Below are positions 1 to 9,008 of a stretch of DNA of 64,000 bases, one piece after another. Every line of letters begins with the position of its first letter. Within the stretch, counting starts at the first letter, position 1. The stretch comes from Bacillus sp. sid0103 (GTDB lineage Bacteria > Bacillota > Bacilli > Bacillales_B > DSM-18226): the NCBI RefSeq assembly GCF_019219025.1, contig NZ_JAHUWN010000001.1:186001-250000 (forward strand). The letters run 5' to 3'. A program made the position numbers and the translations under genes. Under the pieces are notes generated by a model, which was not told the DNA's origin, ran no database searches, and saw nothing but the letters and a program-made list of their open reading frames with translations.

Positions 1-130
1 TAAGGGTTTCGTAATCCCCTTTACTTGCCCCGCCATGTTTAGTGGTCATTCCTGCAACCAAACCCGGAAATTTGATTTCCCAGTTTTCTATCGATAATAA
101 TGACTGATTTTTTAAAACAAAGGGTTCCAT
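1..130 (-). CDS. ylmD: YlmD (laccase-domain / polyphenol oxidase family), N-terminal fragment
   Basis: The first 43 codons of a gene that runs off the left edge. The visible protein begins MEPFVLKNQS and reaches GLVAGMTTKHGG, the N-terminal pattern of the YlmD/YfiH laccase-domain family; some family members act as purine nucleoside phosphorylase or adenosine deaminase. I chose the ATG at 130, not the in-frame ATG at 136, because the ribosome binding site GAGG lies 7 bases before 130 but touches 136. It follows ylmC, as in B. subtilis. Function cannot be checked because the catalytic His and Cys residues lie outside the window. Confidence 0.85.
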   Translation of the reverse strand, partial: MEPFVLKNQSLLSIENWEIKFPGLVAGMTTKHGGASKGDYETL

Positions 131-199
131 TCTCATACCTCGTTTGTTTTTTCTATAGTTTACCATGAAAAGAAAATTTGGTCACCGCAAATAACATGT

Positions 200-469
200 T
201 CACACCTCTGCTTCTTCCGATAAATTTTCGGTGCTGCCTTTATAGCGAACCAAAATAACATCCTGACCGATTTTTAATATATTTTTCCACGGAATAACCA
301 CATCGTCATCTTTTCCAAAAAAACCAAGCACCCTGCCACTTCCGCTTATAACTACTGCTTCAATTTTACCCGTTGTTAAATTTATCTCGATATCACCAAT
401 ATTACCAAGCCTTTTTCCATCCGCCACATTGACAACATCTTTTATCTGGAACTCAGAAATTTTTACCAT
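200..469 (-). CDS. ylmC: YlmC/YmxH family PRC-barrel sporulation protein
   Basis: A small protein of about 89 residues that is a single PRC-barrel domain (residues about 5-75: VADGKRLGNIGDIEI and VLGFFGKDD are typical). Members lie beside sporulation sigma genes in bacilli; molecular role is unknown. An upstream in-frame ATG at 490 would add seven residues, but GGGAG eight bases before the ATG at 469 and the family N-terminus (M-x-x-S-E-F) favour 469. It sits between sigG and ylmD; the ylmA gene found between sigG and ylmC in B. subtilis is missing. Confidence 0.85.
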   Translation of the reverse strand: MVKISEFQIKDVVNVADGKRLGNIGDIEINLTTGKIEAVVISGSGRVLGFFGKDDDVVIPWKNILKIGQDVILVRYKGSTENLSEEAEV

Positions 470-525
470 CTCTCTCACTCCCGGTTTCATTACTATAGAA
501 AATATATGATTGGGTTTTTCTTTTT

Positions 526-573
526 AGTAGGCTCTGTTTAATGTTAGTGTGATTTTTACAAAATTCACTCTGG
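526..573. repeat. Degenerate end of the GGCTCTG-type inverted-repeat element
   Basis: The text ggctctgttta starting at 531 matches the terminal sequence of the element family at 33074 and 61525. No matching right end is found, so this looks like a decayed or truncated copy in the 110-base gap between ylmC and sigG. Confidence 0.4.
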
Positions 574-602
574 AATAAAAATAAAGCTGCCCTAAGGACA
601 GC
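574..602 (-). terminator. Intrinsic terminator after sigG
   Basis: On the minus strand GCTGTCC-TTA-GGGCAGC is followed by an AT-rich stretch with TTTATTTTTATT. It begins immediately after the sigG stop codon. Confidence 0.7.
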
Positions 603-1382
603 CTAACTTTGAATATTTTTATTCATTTGTCTAATGGCCGCTTTTTCTAAACGGGACACTTGTGCTTGAGATATCCCGATTTCATCTGCGACCTCCATTT
701 GTGTTTTACCTTGAAAGAAACGCTTCCGTAGTATTAACTTCTCACGATCGTTTAATCTTCGCATTCCTTCTTTTAAAGCAATTTCTTCAATCCAATGGAT
801 ATCTTTATTTTTTTCATCGCTTAATTGGTCCATCACATAAATTGGATCCCCGCCATCATTATAAATTGGCTCGAAAAGGGACACTGGGTCCTGAATAGCA
901 TCAAGGGCGAACACAATTTCTTCATGTGGAACTTCTAAGACCTTGGCAATTTCTTCTGCTGTTGGTTCTCTTGAGGTCTCACTCATCAATCGCTCTCTCA
1001 CCTGAAGCGCTTTATAAGCGATATCCCTAAGGGACCTAGAAACTCGAATTGGATTGTTATCCCGCAAATATCTGCGAATTTCACCAATAATCATCGGAAC
1101 CGCATAAGTAGAAAACTTCACGTTTTGGCCCAAATCAAAGTTATCGATTGATTTCATCAGCCCAATACAGCCAACCTGAAACAAGTCATCAACAAACTCG
1201 CCCCTATTGTTAAATCGTTGAATGACACTTAATACGAGTCGTAAATTACCGTTGACGAGCTTTTCTCTGGCATAAATATCGCCCTCTTGCATTTGCTTGA
1301 AGAGTATTCTCATTTCTTCGTTTTTTAAGACAGGAAGTTTTGCTGTGTCCACACCGCAAATTTCAACTTTATTTCGAGTCAA
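603..1382 (-). CDS. sigG: RNA polymerase sporulation sigma factor sigma-G
   Basis: Forespore late sigma factor of 259 residues, almost identical to B. subtilis SigG along its length (starts L-T-R-N-K-V-E-I-C-G-V-D). Region 2 (DDLFQVGCIGLMKSIDNF, about residues 60-80) recognises the -10 element and core; the C-terminal region 4 helix-turn-helix (TQMEVADEIGISQAQVSRLEK) binds the -35. The start is a TTG at 1382 with GGAGG upstream; the in-frame ATG at 1415 would add 11 residues absent from relatives. It lies downstream of sigE, but a hairpin separates them and a forespore-type promoter candidate precedes sigG, so it is probably transcribed mostly from its own sigma-F/sigma-G promoter. Confidence 0.97.
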   Translation of the reverse strand: MTRNKVEICGVDTAKLPVLKNEEMRILFKQMQEGDIYAREKLVNGNLRLVLSVIQRFNNRGEFVDDLFQVGCIGLMKSIDNFDLGQNVKFSTYAVPMIIGEIRRYLRDNNPIRVSRSLRDIAYKALQVRERLMSETSREPTAEEIAKVLEVPHEEIVFALDAIQDPVSLFEPIYNDGGDPIYVMDQLSDEKNKDIHWIEEIALKEGMRRLNDREKLILRKRFFQGKTQMEVADEIGISQAQVSRLEKAAIRQMNKNIQS

Positions 1383-1419
1383 TCCTTTTCCCTCCTCACA
1401 GGAGTTGCTGTACAAAAAA

Positions 1420-1448
1420 CAGTATCTCCTTGAGAAGGAAAAATATGC
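1420..1448 (-). promoter_or_regulatory. Candidate sigma-F/sigma-G promoter of sigG
   Basis: On the minus strand GCATA (1448-1444) is followed 14 bases later by GGAGATACTG. This resembles the sigma-F consensus (GYWTA, about 15 bases, GGnrAnAnT), though the spacer is one base short. The position, about 40 bases before the sigG TTG, is as expected. The -35 motif lies inside the downstream arm of the sigE hairpin. Confidence 0.45.
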
Positions 1449-1480
1449 ACTTATCCATGATGGTGGACAAGTGCATATTT
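1436..1480 (-). terminator. Hairpin terminator between sigE and sigG
   Basis: A 17-bp stem (1441-1457 with 1464-1480) has one mismatched position that becomes a G-U pair only in the minus-strand RNA. The stem is followed on that strand by TTTTT. It should limit readthrough from the spoIIG operon into sigG. Confidence 0.75.
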
Positions 1481-1543
1481 GTCGAAAAATGCAATTAAAT
1501 CATGAAATTCTTAGGTTTTTTTACTGAAAAAATTTTTTCATCT

Positions 1544-2263
1544 TTACACCATTTTATTAAATTCTTTCCGTAGCCGTTTAATAATTCTTTTTTCTAATCG
1601 GGAAATATACGATTGGGATATTCCCAACATGTCTGCTACGTCTTTTTGGGTTTTTTCTTCTCCATTTGTTAGGCCAAACCGAAGTTCCATTATTTGTTTT
1701 TCACGGTCAGTCAGTTGATGGAGTGCTTTGGTTAACAGCTTTCGGTCCACGTTAGCTTCTAAGTCCTTTGTGATAATATCATCATCCGTTCCTAGAACAT
1801 CAGATAATAATAATTCATTCCCATCCCAATCAATGTTTAAAGGCTCGTCAAACGAAACTTCTGACCTGATTTTATTATTGCGTCTTAAGTACATAAGAAT
1901 CTCATTCTCGATACATCTTGAGGCGTATGTAGCAAGTTTTATCTTTTTCTCGGGATTAAATGTGTTGACGGCTTTAATTAATCCGATGGTTCCAATACTT
2001 ATTAAATCTTCAATATTAATTCCTGTATTCTCAAATTTTCTCGCAATGTACACTACAAGACGAAGATTGCGTTCAATTAAAATGGACCTTGCCGCTTTAT
2101 CACCGCCAGGTAATTTTTTCAACAACATCTCTTCTTCATCTTTGCTTAAAGGAGGCGGTAATGCCTCGCTACCGCCAATATAATAAACTTCATCTGTTTT
2201 TAAGCCCAATTTCATTAATAGTTTATACCAGTAGTAGGATAGGCGTAGCCTCCATTTTTTCAT
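1544..2263 (-). CDS. sigE: RNA polymerase sporulation sigma factor sigma-E (pro-form)
   Basis: Mother-cell early sigma factor, 239 residues, the same length as B. subtilis SigE. The first roughly 27 residues (basic, then hydrophobic: [14 protein letters not shown]) form the membrane-binding pro-sequence that SpoIIGA removes, ahead of [16 protein letters not shown]. Region 2 ([26 protein letters not shown]) and region 4 ([21 protein letters not shown]) are intact. It follows spoIIGA by 45 bases in the same transcript, so synthesis of the precursor and its protease is linked. Confidence 0.97.
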   Translation of the reverse strand: MKKWRLRLSYYWYKLLMKLGLKTDEVYYIGGSEALPPPLSKDEEEMLLKKLPGGDKAARSILIERNLRLVVYIARKFENTGINIEDLISIGTIGLIKAVNTFNPEKKIKLATYASRCIENEILMYLRRNNKIRSEVSFDEPLNIDWDGNELLLSDVLGTDDDIITKDLEANVDRKLLTKALHQLTDREKQIMELRFGLTNGEEKTQKDVADMLGISQSYISRLEKRIIKRLRKEFNKMV

Positions 2264-2308
2264 GCGTGTTCCTCCTTCTAAAATATGTTTTTTGCGAGTA
2301 TAGTAATA

Positions 2309-3247
2309 CTAACTCACCTTAATGGTTTCAATTTGGTGCTTAGGGCCTGTGAGCATCTTTGGATGAACAATACATTGAAATGCATCATCGCTGGACAGCT
2401 GCTTCGTTGTAAAGGAAACAAGTCCCTTTTCACATAAATATTGAGTCTCTTTATGTTCAATTAAGATGTTTTCCGGTTTTACTGCTATAATCAGTTGATG
2501 CTCTTGTCCAATTACGCGCGTAGGTACAATTCTGATCCTATTTTGCCATTCCACAGGAAGATCCCCACTGCCGTGGATAAGTAACTCTGGGTCCCCCGCT
2601 AGCTTCTTTATTGATTCTGGGACTGTTTCCAGTTGGTTTTTAATTGATACGAACATGACAGGAAGTTTTGACAATGGGTCATACAATTGATTTCCACTAT
2701 CTACCAATCCTTTAAAAGTAAAGGTTTCATTATCAATGCTCACACTTACTTTCACAATTTGATCAAATTGAATTTTTGTCATTTCCATGCTTTCAACGTT
2801 TTTTCTTGAGAAGTGCCAGGCAACCGGAAAGCCAATAAGAACGAATAACCAACTAATTGGATCGCCAAACCCTTTTGCACTGGAGAGAAGGACCTTGGTT
2901 GTTAACTCTGAATCATATTGGATAAAGTAGTGAGTTCCCATTAATGCCCCTCCAATTAAAAAGGTTGACACATAAAGCGTCATTAACGCTTTAAAGAAAA
3001 AAGTCATCCGCTTATATCCAAAAGTGGTTAATACCATCAGGATTGAGAACATAAATTTTGAAATGGGATGGCTTGTATAGACATTTAATGGCGTAAAAGA
3101 TAATAAAATTATCAATGAACCAATAAATCCTCCAGCTGCTAGTCTCCCGATTTTTATCTCTCTTTTTAAAAAAATAGCTGTTAAGTATAGAAGCAGGCTA
3201 TCAAATAACAAATTTAGAGCCCAAATCACATCTAAATAAATAGTCAC
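2309..3247 (-). CDS. spoIIGA: Pro-sigma-E processing aspartic protease SpoIIGA
   Basis: Membrane protease that cleaves pro-sigma-E after a signal from the forespore protein SpoIIR. The N-terminal half (residues about 5-145) holds five predicted hydrophobic segments. The C-terminal half is a retroviral-type aspartyl protease domain with the catalytic motif DSGN at residues 183-186, the same position as in the B. subtilis enzyme. The start is GTG with GAGAGG six bases upstream. It is the first gene of the spoIIG operon. The bpr and bpf genes that lie before spoIIGA in B. subtilis are absent here. Confidence 0.95.
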   Translation of the reverse strand: MTIYLDVIWALNLLFDSLLLYLTAIFLKREIKIGRLAAGGFIGSLIILLSFTPLNVYTSHPISKFMFSILMVLTTFGYKRMTFFFKALMTLYVSTFLIGGALMGTHYFIQYDSELTTKVLLSSAKGFGDPISWLFVLIGFPVAWHFSRKNVESMEMTKIQFDQIVKVSVSIDNETFTFKGLVDSGNQLYDPLSKLPVMFVSIKNQLETVPESIKKLAGDPELLIHGSGDLPVEWQNRIRIVPTRVIGQEHQLIIAVKPENILIEHKETQYLCEKGLVSFTTKQLSSDDAFQCIVHPKMLTGPKHQIETIKVS

Positions 3248-3295
3248 CAGCTTCCTCTCTTTTATTGGTCAGCTTTTCCTTTCTGTTTACGAAAA

Positions 3296-3329
3296 AGTAT
3301 AACGTACTTTCATGGCTGAAGTGTGTCAC
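3296..3329 (-). promoter_or_regulatory. spoIIG promoter, sigma-A type with 22-bp spacer
   Basis: On the minus strand GTGACA (3329-3324) and TATACT (3301-3296) are separated by exactly 22 bases. The Spo0A-activated spoIIG promoter of B. subtilis is known for this abnormal spacing. A TGACAAA sequence at 3381-3375, about 90 bases before the expected start point, resembles the 0A box (TGTCGAA). Confidence 0.65.
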
Positions 3330-3403
3330 TTTCTGTAATCAAAAAAACAGAAATTTCCACTATTCACAACGGATTTTGTCAGATGGTTATTGTTGCAAAT
3401 AAT

Positions 3404-3437
3404 AAAAAAGACACGACCTATAAAAGGGCGTGTCTTT
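3404..3437 (-). terminator. Terminator after ftsZ
   Basis: AAAGACACG and CGTGTCTTT (3407-3415 and 3429-3437) form a stem followed by TTTTTTATT on the minus strand, 17 bases after the ftsZ stop. Confidence 0.85.
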
Positions 3438-3454
3438 AAAGAAATCATTCATTT

Positions 3455-4591
3455 TTATCTTCTACGATTACGGTTGCGTAAGAAGGTTGGAATATCTAAT
3501 GCTTCCTCTTGAGAAACTTGAGTATGTCGTACAGGTTCTTGCTGAACCTCTTCACGTTTTGGCTGCTCTCTCTTTACAGTACCCATTTGTGGCTTAGCCT
3601 GTCCAAAAGTAGGACGCGTTGCTTTTGGCTGGATAGTTTCTTCTTTAAATCCTGTTGCAATGACAGTTACGATAATTTCATCTTTAAGCGATTCATTGAT
3701 AACAGAACCAAAAATCATATTTACTTCCTGATCAGAAGCGGTTGCCACGATATCTGCAGCTTCTTGAACTTCATAAAGGCTCAGGTTGGTACCGCCGGTA
3801 ATGTTCATTAATACACCTTGGGCTCCATCAATAGATGTTTCTAATAATGGAGAACTAATGGCTTTCTTAGCGGCTTCTGCAGCACGGTTTTCACCTGCAG
3901 ATACACCAATACCCATTAATGCTGAACCCTTGTTTGACATAATTGTTTTAACATCAGCAAAGTCCAAGTTAATAAGTCCAGGTACAGCAATTAAATCGGA
4001 GATACCTTGTACACCCTGACGAAGAACATTGTCTGCTTCTCGGAATGCTTCTAGCATTGGCGTGCTTTTATCAACGATTTCAAGGAGACGATCATTAGGA
4101 ATCACGATAAGTGTATCTACGGCTTCTTTCATCGCACTAATTCCACCTGATGCTTGTCCTGACCGTTTTTTACCTTCAAATGTGAACGGACGAGTAACTA
4201 CACCAACAGTTAATGCACCTAAGTCTCGAGCAATTTGTGCAATAACTGGTGCTGCACCTGTACCTGTACCTCCGCCCATACCTGCAGTAACAAATACCAT
4301 ATCGGCACCGCTTAATGCTGATTCAAGCTGCTCTTTACTCTCTTCAGCAGCTTTCTTTCCAACATCTGGATTAGCTCCTGCTCCTAGTCCACGAGTCAAT
4401 TTTGCACCTATCTGCATCTTAACTTCTGCTTTGGACAGATTTAGGGCTTGAGCATCAGTGTTAACAGCGATAAATTCTACTCCTTGAACGCCATGTTCAA
4501 TCATTCGGTTTACCGCGTTATTACCACCGCCGCCGACACCGATTACTTTTATTGTTGCAAGAGAATCTAAATTTGTATCAAATTCTAACAT
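3455..4591 (-). CDS. ftsZ: Cell division GTPase FtsZ
   Basis: Tubulin-like GTPase that forms the Z ring at midcell and at the polar sporulation septum; 378 residues. Visible motifs: GTP-binding GGGNN at about 20-24, the tubulin signature GGGTGTG at 106-112, and the T7 synergy loop NLDFAD at 208-213 that completes GTP hydrolysis in the next subunit. A variable linker rich in Q, P, K and E leads to the conserved C-terminal peptide [13 protein letters not shown] that binds FtsA, SepF and other partners. It is downstream of ftsA by 38 bases and closes the dcw transcript. Confidence 0.98.
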   Translation of the reverse strand: MLEFDTNLDSLATIKVIGVGGGGNNAVNRMIEHGVQGVEFIAVNTDAQALNLSKAEVKMQIGAKLTRGLGAGANPDVGKKAAEESKEQLESALSGADMVFVTAGMGGGTGTGAAPVIAQIARDLGALTVGVVTRPFTFEGKKRSGQASGGISAMKEAVDTLIVIPNDRLLEIVDKSTPMLEAFREADNVLRQGVQGISDLIAVPGLINLDFADVKTIMSNKGSALMGIGVSAGENRAAEAAKKAISSPLLETSIDGAQGVLMNITGGTNLSLYEVQEAADIVATASDQEVNMIFGSVINESLKDEIIVTVIATGFKEETIQPKATRPTFGQAKPQMGTVKREQPKREEVQQEPVRHTQVSQEEALDIPTFLRNRNRRR

Positions 4592-4629
4592 GACAATCCT
4601 CCTAATTCGTCGCTTCCTTTTCGATTTGC

Positions 4630-5928
4630 CTATTCGAAAAAGTAACCAAGGAATTTTTTTACTTTTGATGACATCTTTTCTTCCGGATGTTTTTCTACTT
4701 TTGTTTTAGGTTGTTGTTGTTGTTGTTTTGGCGCTCTTTTTTCGACGGGTTCAGCAATGGTTGATGAACCAATTGTTCCACCTGGTAATCTAGCATTCTT
4801 GTAAGCATATTTAATTAAACCAACCGCAGTGGTATATTGAGGTTCTCTAACACCAATATAATCAGGTACAGCTACGCGGACTCTATTTTGTAAAATCACT
4901 TGAGCAAGTTCTATCACACCTTGCAAATTTGCAATTCCGCCAGTTAATACATAACCGCCTGGAAGGTCACTATATCCTAAGCGTTTCATTTCATGCAATA
5001 CTAGTTCAAAAATCTCTTCCATTCTTGCTTCAATAATGTCAGAGATTTCAAGTTGGTTAAATTGTTGATGCTGATCACTGCCGATTATCGGTACACTGAA
5101 CACTTCATCTTCTGATGCTTCATCGTAGAATGCATGTCCATGTTTTACTTTTATTTTTTCAGCATCTTCTGTTGAGGTCCGTAACCCAACAGATATATCT
5201 TTTGTGATATAATCTCCGCCAACAGGAATAACGCTTGTCTGAGTGATAAAGCCTTCTTCGAAAACGGCGATAGTCGTTGAACCTCCACCCAGGTCAATAA
5301 GCGCAACGCCGAGGTTTTTCTCATCCTTAGAAAGTGCGTAATCTCCTGCTGCCAACGGCTGAAGGACAATATCAACAATCTCAAGGCCGGCCCGTTCAAC
5401 ACATCGAAGGGTATTTATAATAATCGATTTGGAGCCAGTAATTAGGGTGCCGTCCATTTCCAAGCGAACACCAATCATACCGCGGGGATCATTAATTTCA
5501 TCTTTACCATCGAGGATAAATTGTTTTCGAATTACACCAATGTTTTCTCTTTCCGGTGGGATTGAACCAACATGTGAGGCTTCAATGACACGATTGACGT
5601 CTTCATTCGTGATCTCTCTATTTTGGCTTGATACTGCTACAATACCATGACAGTGTTGAAGCATGACATTGTTAGCTGAGATGCCAACCACCACATCCCT
5701 AATTTCCATCCCAATCATTCTTTCCGCTTGCTCTATTGCCCTTCTAATCGAATGAACGGTGTCGTCCATGTCAACAATTGAACCTTTACGTAATCCTTCA
5801 GATTTTACATTTCCAACACCAATTATATTTAACGAGTCTTTACCCGAGTCATTGACCATTTCACCAATGATAACTTTTACACTGGATGTACCGATGTCAA
5901 GACTAACATATATTTCATTGCTGTTCAT
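4630..5928 (-). CDS. ftsA: Cell division protein FtsA
   Basis: Actin-like ATPase that ties FtsZ filaments to the membrane; 432 residues. The N-terminal phosphate loop ([10 protein letters not shown], about 11-20), the SHS2/1C domain and second ATPase motif ([15 protein letters not shown], about 210-225) are present. A Gln/Pro/Lys linker with five consecutive Gln leads to the amphipathic membrane-targeting helix [11 protein letters not shown] at the extreme C-terminus. AGGAGG lies before the ATG. Between ftsA and sbp is a 124-base gap that could hold an extra promoter, as known for B. subtilis ftsA, but I could not define one. Confidence 0.97.
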   Translation of the reverse strand: MNSNEIYVSLDIGTSSVKVIIGEMVNDSGKDSLNIIGVGNVKSEGLRKGSIVDMDDTVHSIRRAIEQAERMIGMEIRDVVVGISANNVMLQHCHGIVAVSSQNREITNEDVNRVIEASHVGSIPPERENIGVIRKQFILDGKDEINDPRGMIGVRLEMDGTLITGSKSIIINTLRCVERAGLEIVDIVLQPLAAGDYALSKDEKNLGVALIDLGGGSTTIAVFEEGFITQTSVIPVGGDYITKDISVGLRTSTEDAEKIKVKHGHAFYDEASEDEVFSVPIIGSDQHQQFNQLEISDIIEARMEEIFELVLHEMKRLGYSDLPGGYVLTGGIANLQGVIELAQVILQNRVRVAVPDYIGVREPQYTTAVGLIKYAYKNARLPGGTIGSSTIAEPVEKRAPKQQQQQPKTKVEKHPEEKMSSKVKKFLGYFFE

Positions 5929-6052
5929 TCTTTGGCACCTCCTTTAGATTTCCTTAAGTTGAACAACAACTATATTTTTTTGTCCACTACATGTTCAATA
6001 GTAATATCATTTAAATTATTCGTCACAATTAAATGATTCCCTTTAAAAAATT

Positions 6053-6415
6053 TCAATTTTTTTCTACTTTTTCTTTGTTGGTTGACCATTTTGTCAATAA
6101 AATCCGCCTAATTACGGCAATATTCTGGAACAATCTGACACCAAACGCGAAAACTGCCGCTAAATACAAGTCTACACCAAGATTAACACCGAGAAAAGCT
6201 AAACTTGCAGCAAGTATAATATTAAAGAAGAATCCTGATACAAACACTTTTTCATCATATATATTTTGCAGGTATGCCCTGATCCCACCGAAAAGAGTGT
6301 CGAATGCCGCTAAGACAGCAATCGACAAATAATTGGAATATTCTTCAGGTATGCGTATTTCTGTTAATAAGCCCAGAATGATCCCAATTATTAATCCTAT
6401 GATTGGAAGCCACAT
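6053..6415 (-). CDS. sbp: Small basic protein Sbp (DUF1290)
   Basis: Integral membrane protein of 120 residues with three hydrophobic segments (about 2-18, 28-40 and 60-100) and a basic tail (RRILLTKWSTNKEK). The family is conserved next to ylxX and ftsA in firmicutes; its role is unknown. Its ATG overlaps the ylxX stop codon by one base (TAATG), which indicates translational coupling. Confidence 0.9.
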   Translation of the reverse strand: MWLPIIGLIIGIILGLLTEIRIPEEYSNYLSIAVLAAFDTLFGGIRAYLQNIYDEKVFVSGFFFNIILAASLAFLGVNLGVDLYLAAVFAFGVRLFQNIAVIRRILLTKWSTNKEKVEKN

Positions 6416-7146
6416 TAAGAATCGCCTCCTTCTTTTGTCGGTTCCATGTAGCGAATTCGTATGGAATCATCATAGGCTGGTACCGTTACGTTCGGATTTG
6501 GTTTAGAAATAGTAAGTCTTAGATTTTCAATAAAAAATTCTTCAGTAGACTTGGACACTTTCATCCGATTATATAATTTTTCAGCTGTAGAATAATCATC
6601 TACGCCGACGATAACCTCTATTGGCAAGCTTTTAACGGTATGACCATCGATTTTTGTTTCCTGATTGATGTCGCGGATCACAGTGGTATTAATAATTCTT
6701 TTACCATCAATTGCTACATATTTTGCCTCGTACATATTTAATTCGTTTAGTAATCTAATTAGAAGGTCTGGTGGAATAACCCGATTAACTGGTGTCCCTG
6801 GCTTTATTTCTTCGATTACAGGCTCAATCTTCATTTTAATCCCAGGAACGGTTATTTCAGACAGTCCCGCCTCAAGCTTTAATTCTTTTAATGTATCTAT
6901 TAAAGCTTGCTCTTTGCTTTGCTTTCGCTTCGAATCATAGGCAGCCAGTTTCTCTTCATTAGAGCGTATTTCACTCAATAAGTTGGATTGAAGTTCTTTT
7001 TCTTTAAGTAATGCTTCACGAAGCTGCCATATATCCCGAGTATCACGCTCAGCAGGTTTTTTTACTGTTTGAAACTGTATTGCAATCATGAAACCGACTA
7101 AGACTGCAATCAATGTAAAACTTGTGTTTATTTTTTGGTTGTCCAC
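6415..7146 (-). CDS. ylxX: YlxX, DUF881 family division-cluster protein
   Basis: A 243-residue protein with one N-terminal membrane segment (about 9-24), a coiled-coil-like charged stretch (about 40-85) and a DUF881 domain (about 90-225). It belongs to a paralogous pair with ylxW upstream. Known of the family: placed in dcw clusters, function unresolved. It starts at GTG with AGGTG upstream and ends in a one-base overlap with sbp. Confidence 0.9.
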   Translation of the reverse strand: MDNQKINTSFTLIAVLVGFMIAIQFQTVKKPAERDTRDIWQLREALLKEKELQSNLLSEIRSNEEKLAAYDSKRKQSKEQALIDTLKELKLEAGLSEITVPGIKMKIEPVIEEIKPGTPVNRVIPPDLLIRLLNELNMYEAKYVAIDGKRIINTTVIRDINQETKIDGHTVKSLPIEVIVGVDDYSTAEKLYNRMKVSKSTEEFFIENLRLTISKPNPNVTVPAYDDSIRIRYMEPTKEGGDS

Positions 7147-7196
7147 TTTTTTTCACCTAACCTTTTAAATTATCATTCCGTGGACATCTCAAATGA

Positions 7197-7907
7197 CTAA
7201 CTTCCTAGGATTGGATTAAGAACAATTTCATCATCTTTTTCCAATGAAAAAACAATATTATCATTGACTAACTGATCTTTCACCCCTCCAATTAGGTTTA
7301 TGGCTGAAGAGAGGACAGCGGGATCTCCGATTGCAGAAATAATAAAAGGAGCTGGATGCTCAATTCCATCAACCGTTATAACGGGTCCATTGCAAATAAT
7401 ATAAGAATGACTTGTCAGCCTCTGCCCATTGATGGCAACTGCTGCTGCCCCTGATATATAGAGTTCATTTACCACTTTGAAGACATGGTGTTCATGAACA
7501 AGATAATTATTAATATTGTCTTCCTTTGGATCATAGGCACCGTCGGTTAATGTAATCTTAACCCCTTTACCTTTAACCTTCACTTTTCCCAAGAACATCC
7601 GATATTTTTCAGCATCCTCTGCAAGATTCTCATATGCCTGTGCTTCCTTGGAGAGGTCTTTTTCATTTTTAAGAACCAGCTCTTGTTTTTGATTTAATTC
7701 CTTTTGCAATGCGCGATTGCTCTTTTCTTCTGCAATTAATTTGTTTCTGAGAGCGAGAGTCTCTTCCCACTGTTTACCAGAAACTTTAGGTTTGTCTTTA
7801 TTCATCTCCATTTGTGTTAAATGATAAGAAAAGGCGATCATAAATCCCAAAACAAGGAAGACCAGGGACAATATGACATGCTTACCCTTCACCCTAATCT
7901 TACTCAA
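7197..7907 (-). CDS. ylxW: YlxW, DUF881 family division-cluster protein
   Basis: About 236 residues: basic N-terminus, one membrane segment (HVILSLVFLVLGFMIAFSY), coiled-coil region (about 35-95), then DUF881 (LTDGAYDPKEDNINNYLVHE; AAAVAINGQRLT). I start it at the TTG at 7907, nine bases after GGAGG and overlapping the divIB stop by eight bases. The ATG at 7934 would create a 35-base overlap and has no ribosome binding site. Paralogous to ylxX; function unknown. Confidence 0.88.
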   Translation of the reverse strand: MSKIRVKGKHVILSLVFLVLGFMIAFSYHLTQMEMNKDKPKVSGKQWEETLALRNKLIAEEKSNRALQKELNQKQELVLKNEKDLSKEAQAYENLAEDAEKYRMFLGKVKVKGKGVKITLTDGAYDPKEDNINNYLVHEHHVFKVVNELYISGAAAVAINGQRLTSHSYIICNGPVITVDGIEHPAPFIISAIGDPAVLSSAINLIGGVKDQLVNDNIVFSLEKDDEIVLNPILGS

Positions 7908-8673
7908 CGTCTTTTTCCTCCACTTCGGTTTCAAAGGACTTAAAATACGAACCTACTTCTAAGTCAATAATCCCCTTTTTGTTGGGATCTATTTGAGAGA
8001 TAATTGAAGGATAATGCACCATTTTTTCCGAAAAACTTCTTAATGTGGCACTAACTTCAAATCCATCATTCATAAATAAGGAAATATGATAATGATCAGT
8101 TTTTTTCGGAGAATAATGGATTTCAGAGATAGAATTTGATATTTCACTTGGTAGTTTTTCTAACTCCTTCACCATTTGATCGAGGGCTGCCCCTTCTTTA
8201 AAATCAAATAAAATTGGAGAATTTATAGGAATTTTCTTTGCAGCTCGCTTTTTTAATATTTTCCCATTTTCCATAATAGGTAAAAATTTATTCGCTTGTT
8301 TAAGATAAGCAATTCTTTTATGTTCTTTAACTTGGATGATAACTGTATTCGGCCATTGCACCTTGATTTCAACCTTGTTTATTTCAGATAATCGCTTTAA
8401 TCTTGATGCAGTTTCATCCTTTTTTATTTTCCAAATATTCGTATTATTCGAAAGGCCGCTCTGACTGACCAATTCTGCTTCGGAGTAAACACCATTTCCT
8501 TTTATTGTTATCGTCTTTACATGACTTAATGGTGATTGTGAATAGGCGATCACTACTATCATTGTAAAAAACAGAATTAACAGGAGCACAAGGCGTCTGT
8601 TTGCTTTGCGCCGTCTTTGCTCCTTTAGCTTTGGAATACGGTCCTCGAGAGCAACGATTTTACCTTTTTCCAT
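7900..8673 (-). CDS. divIB: Cell division protein DivIB (FtsQ)
   Basis: Bitopic division protein that joins FtsL and DivIC and supports the septal PBP. About 257 residues: cytoplasmic basic region (RIPKLKEQRRRKANRR), a membrane segment at about 27-45, then a POTRA domain (VKTITIKGNGVYSEAELV) and a beta domain (YHISLFMNDGFEVSATLRSF). The ATG at 8673 is preferred over the GTG at 8688 because GGAGG sits eight bases before it. Located between murB and ylxW as in B. subtilis. Confidence 0.93.
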   Translation of the reverse strand: MEKGKIVALEDRIPKLKEQRRRKANRRLVLLLILFFTMIVVIAYSQSPLSHVKTITIKGNGVYSEAELVSQSGLSNNTNIWKIKKDETASRLKRLSEINKVEIKVQWPNTVIIQVKEHKRIAYLKQANKFLPIMENGKILKKRAAKKIPINSPILFDFKEGAALDQMVKELEKLPSEISNSISEIHYSPKKTDHYHISLFMNDGFEVSATLRSFSEKMVHYPSIISQIDPNKKGIIDLEVGSYFKSFETEVEEKDVE

Positions 8674-8899
8674 ATAAGATTCCTCCACATAAAAAGCAGC
8701 TGCTCCAAAATAAGTAGACTAAGCCTGTCCAACATTCGATAGTGTTACCTCGAAAAGAGAAACAACGGCACGAAAAACCATGCCGTCTTTAACTTTATCA
8801 AGGTTGCACCTATAATATTATCAGTAATTATAACACAATATTTGTCATTCGTACGACATTTCTCACAAGAAAAGTAAGGATTATTTCTTTGGAAATTGA

Positions 8900-9005
8900 T
8901 AACTGTGTTGCTGCAGCGCCTAGCGATTAGTGTACTTCGCCCTCCTCCTTTCGATAAGTCAGGAGGGCTACAGTCCTGTCGTGCGCTGAACAGGCGATTT
9001 CCCTT
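8900..9005. repeat. Structured intergenic repeat (type 2) in the murB-divIB gap
   Basis: The 335-base gap between murB and divIB holds a sequence sharing CCTAGCGAyTAGTGTAyTTCGC with another copy near 12445, in another intergenic gap. It contains a CCTCCT/AGGAGG hairpin (8947-8969) and GC-rich ends that can pair (GCAGCGC, GCGCTG). Elements of this look are scattered in many Bacillus genomes. The rest of the gap has a short ACGGCA/TGCCGT hairpin at 8765-8786, possibly a weak terminator, and a TATAAT on the minus strand without a convincing -35. Confidence 0.6.
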
Positions 9006-9008
9006 TTC

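Noticed and set aside
4690..4735. A CAA/TTG triplet repeat in ftsA as a phase-variable tract
   Set aside because: Only five consecutive Gln codons, in the variable linker before the membrane-targeting helix; such linkers are commonly Gln-rich and changes would stay in frame.
6033..6332. A 99-codon plus-strand frame opposite sbp
   Set aside because: It is the antisense shadow of sbp, and its composition follows the complement of membrane codons.
8811..8865. A possible promoter in the murB-divIB gap
   Set aside because: TATAAT is present on the minus strand, but the nearest TTGACA-like hexamer (ATGACA) is ten bases away, too close.
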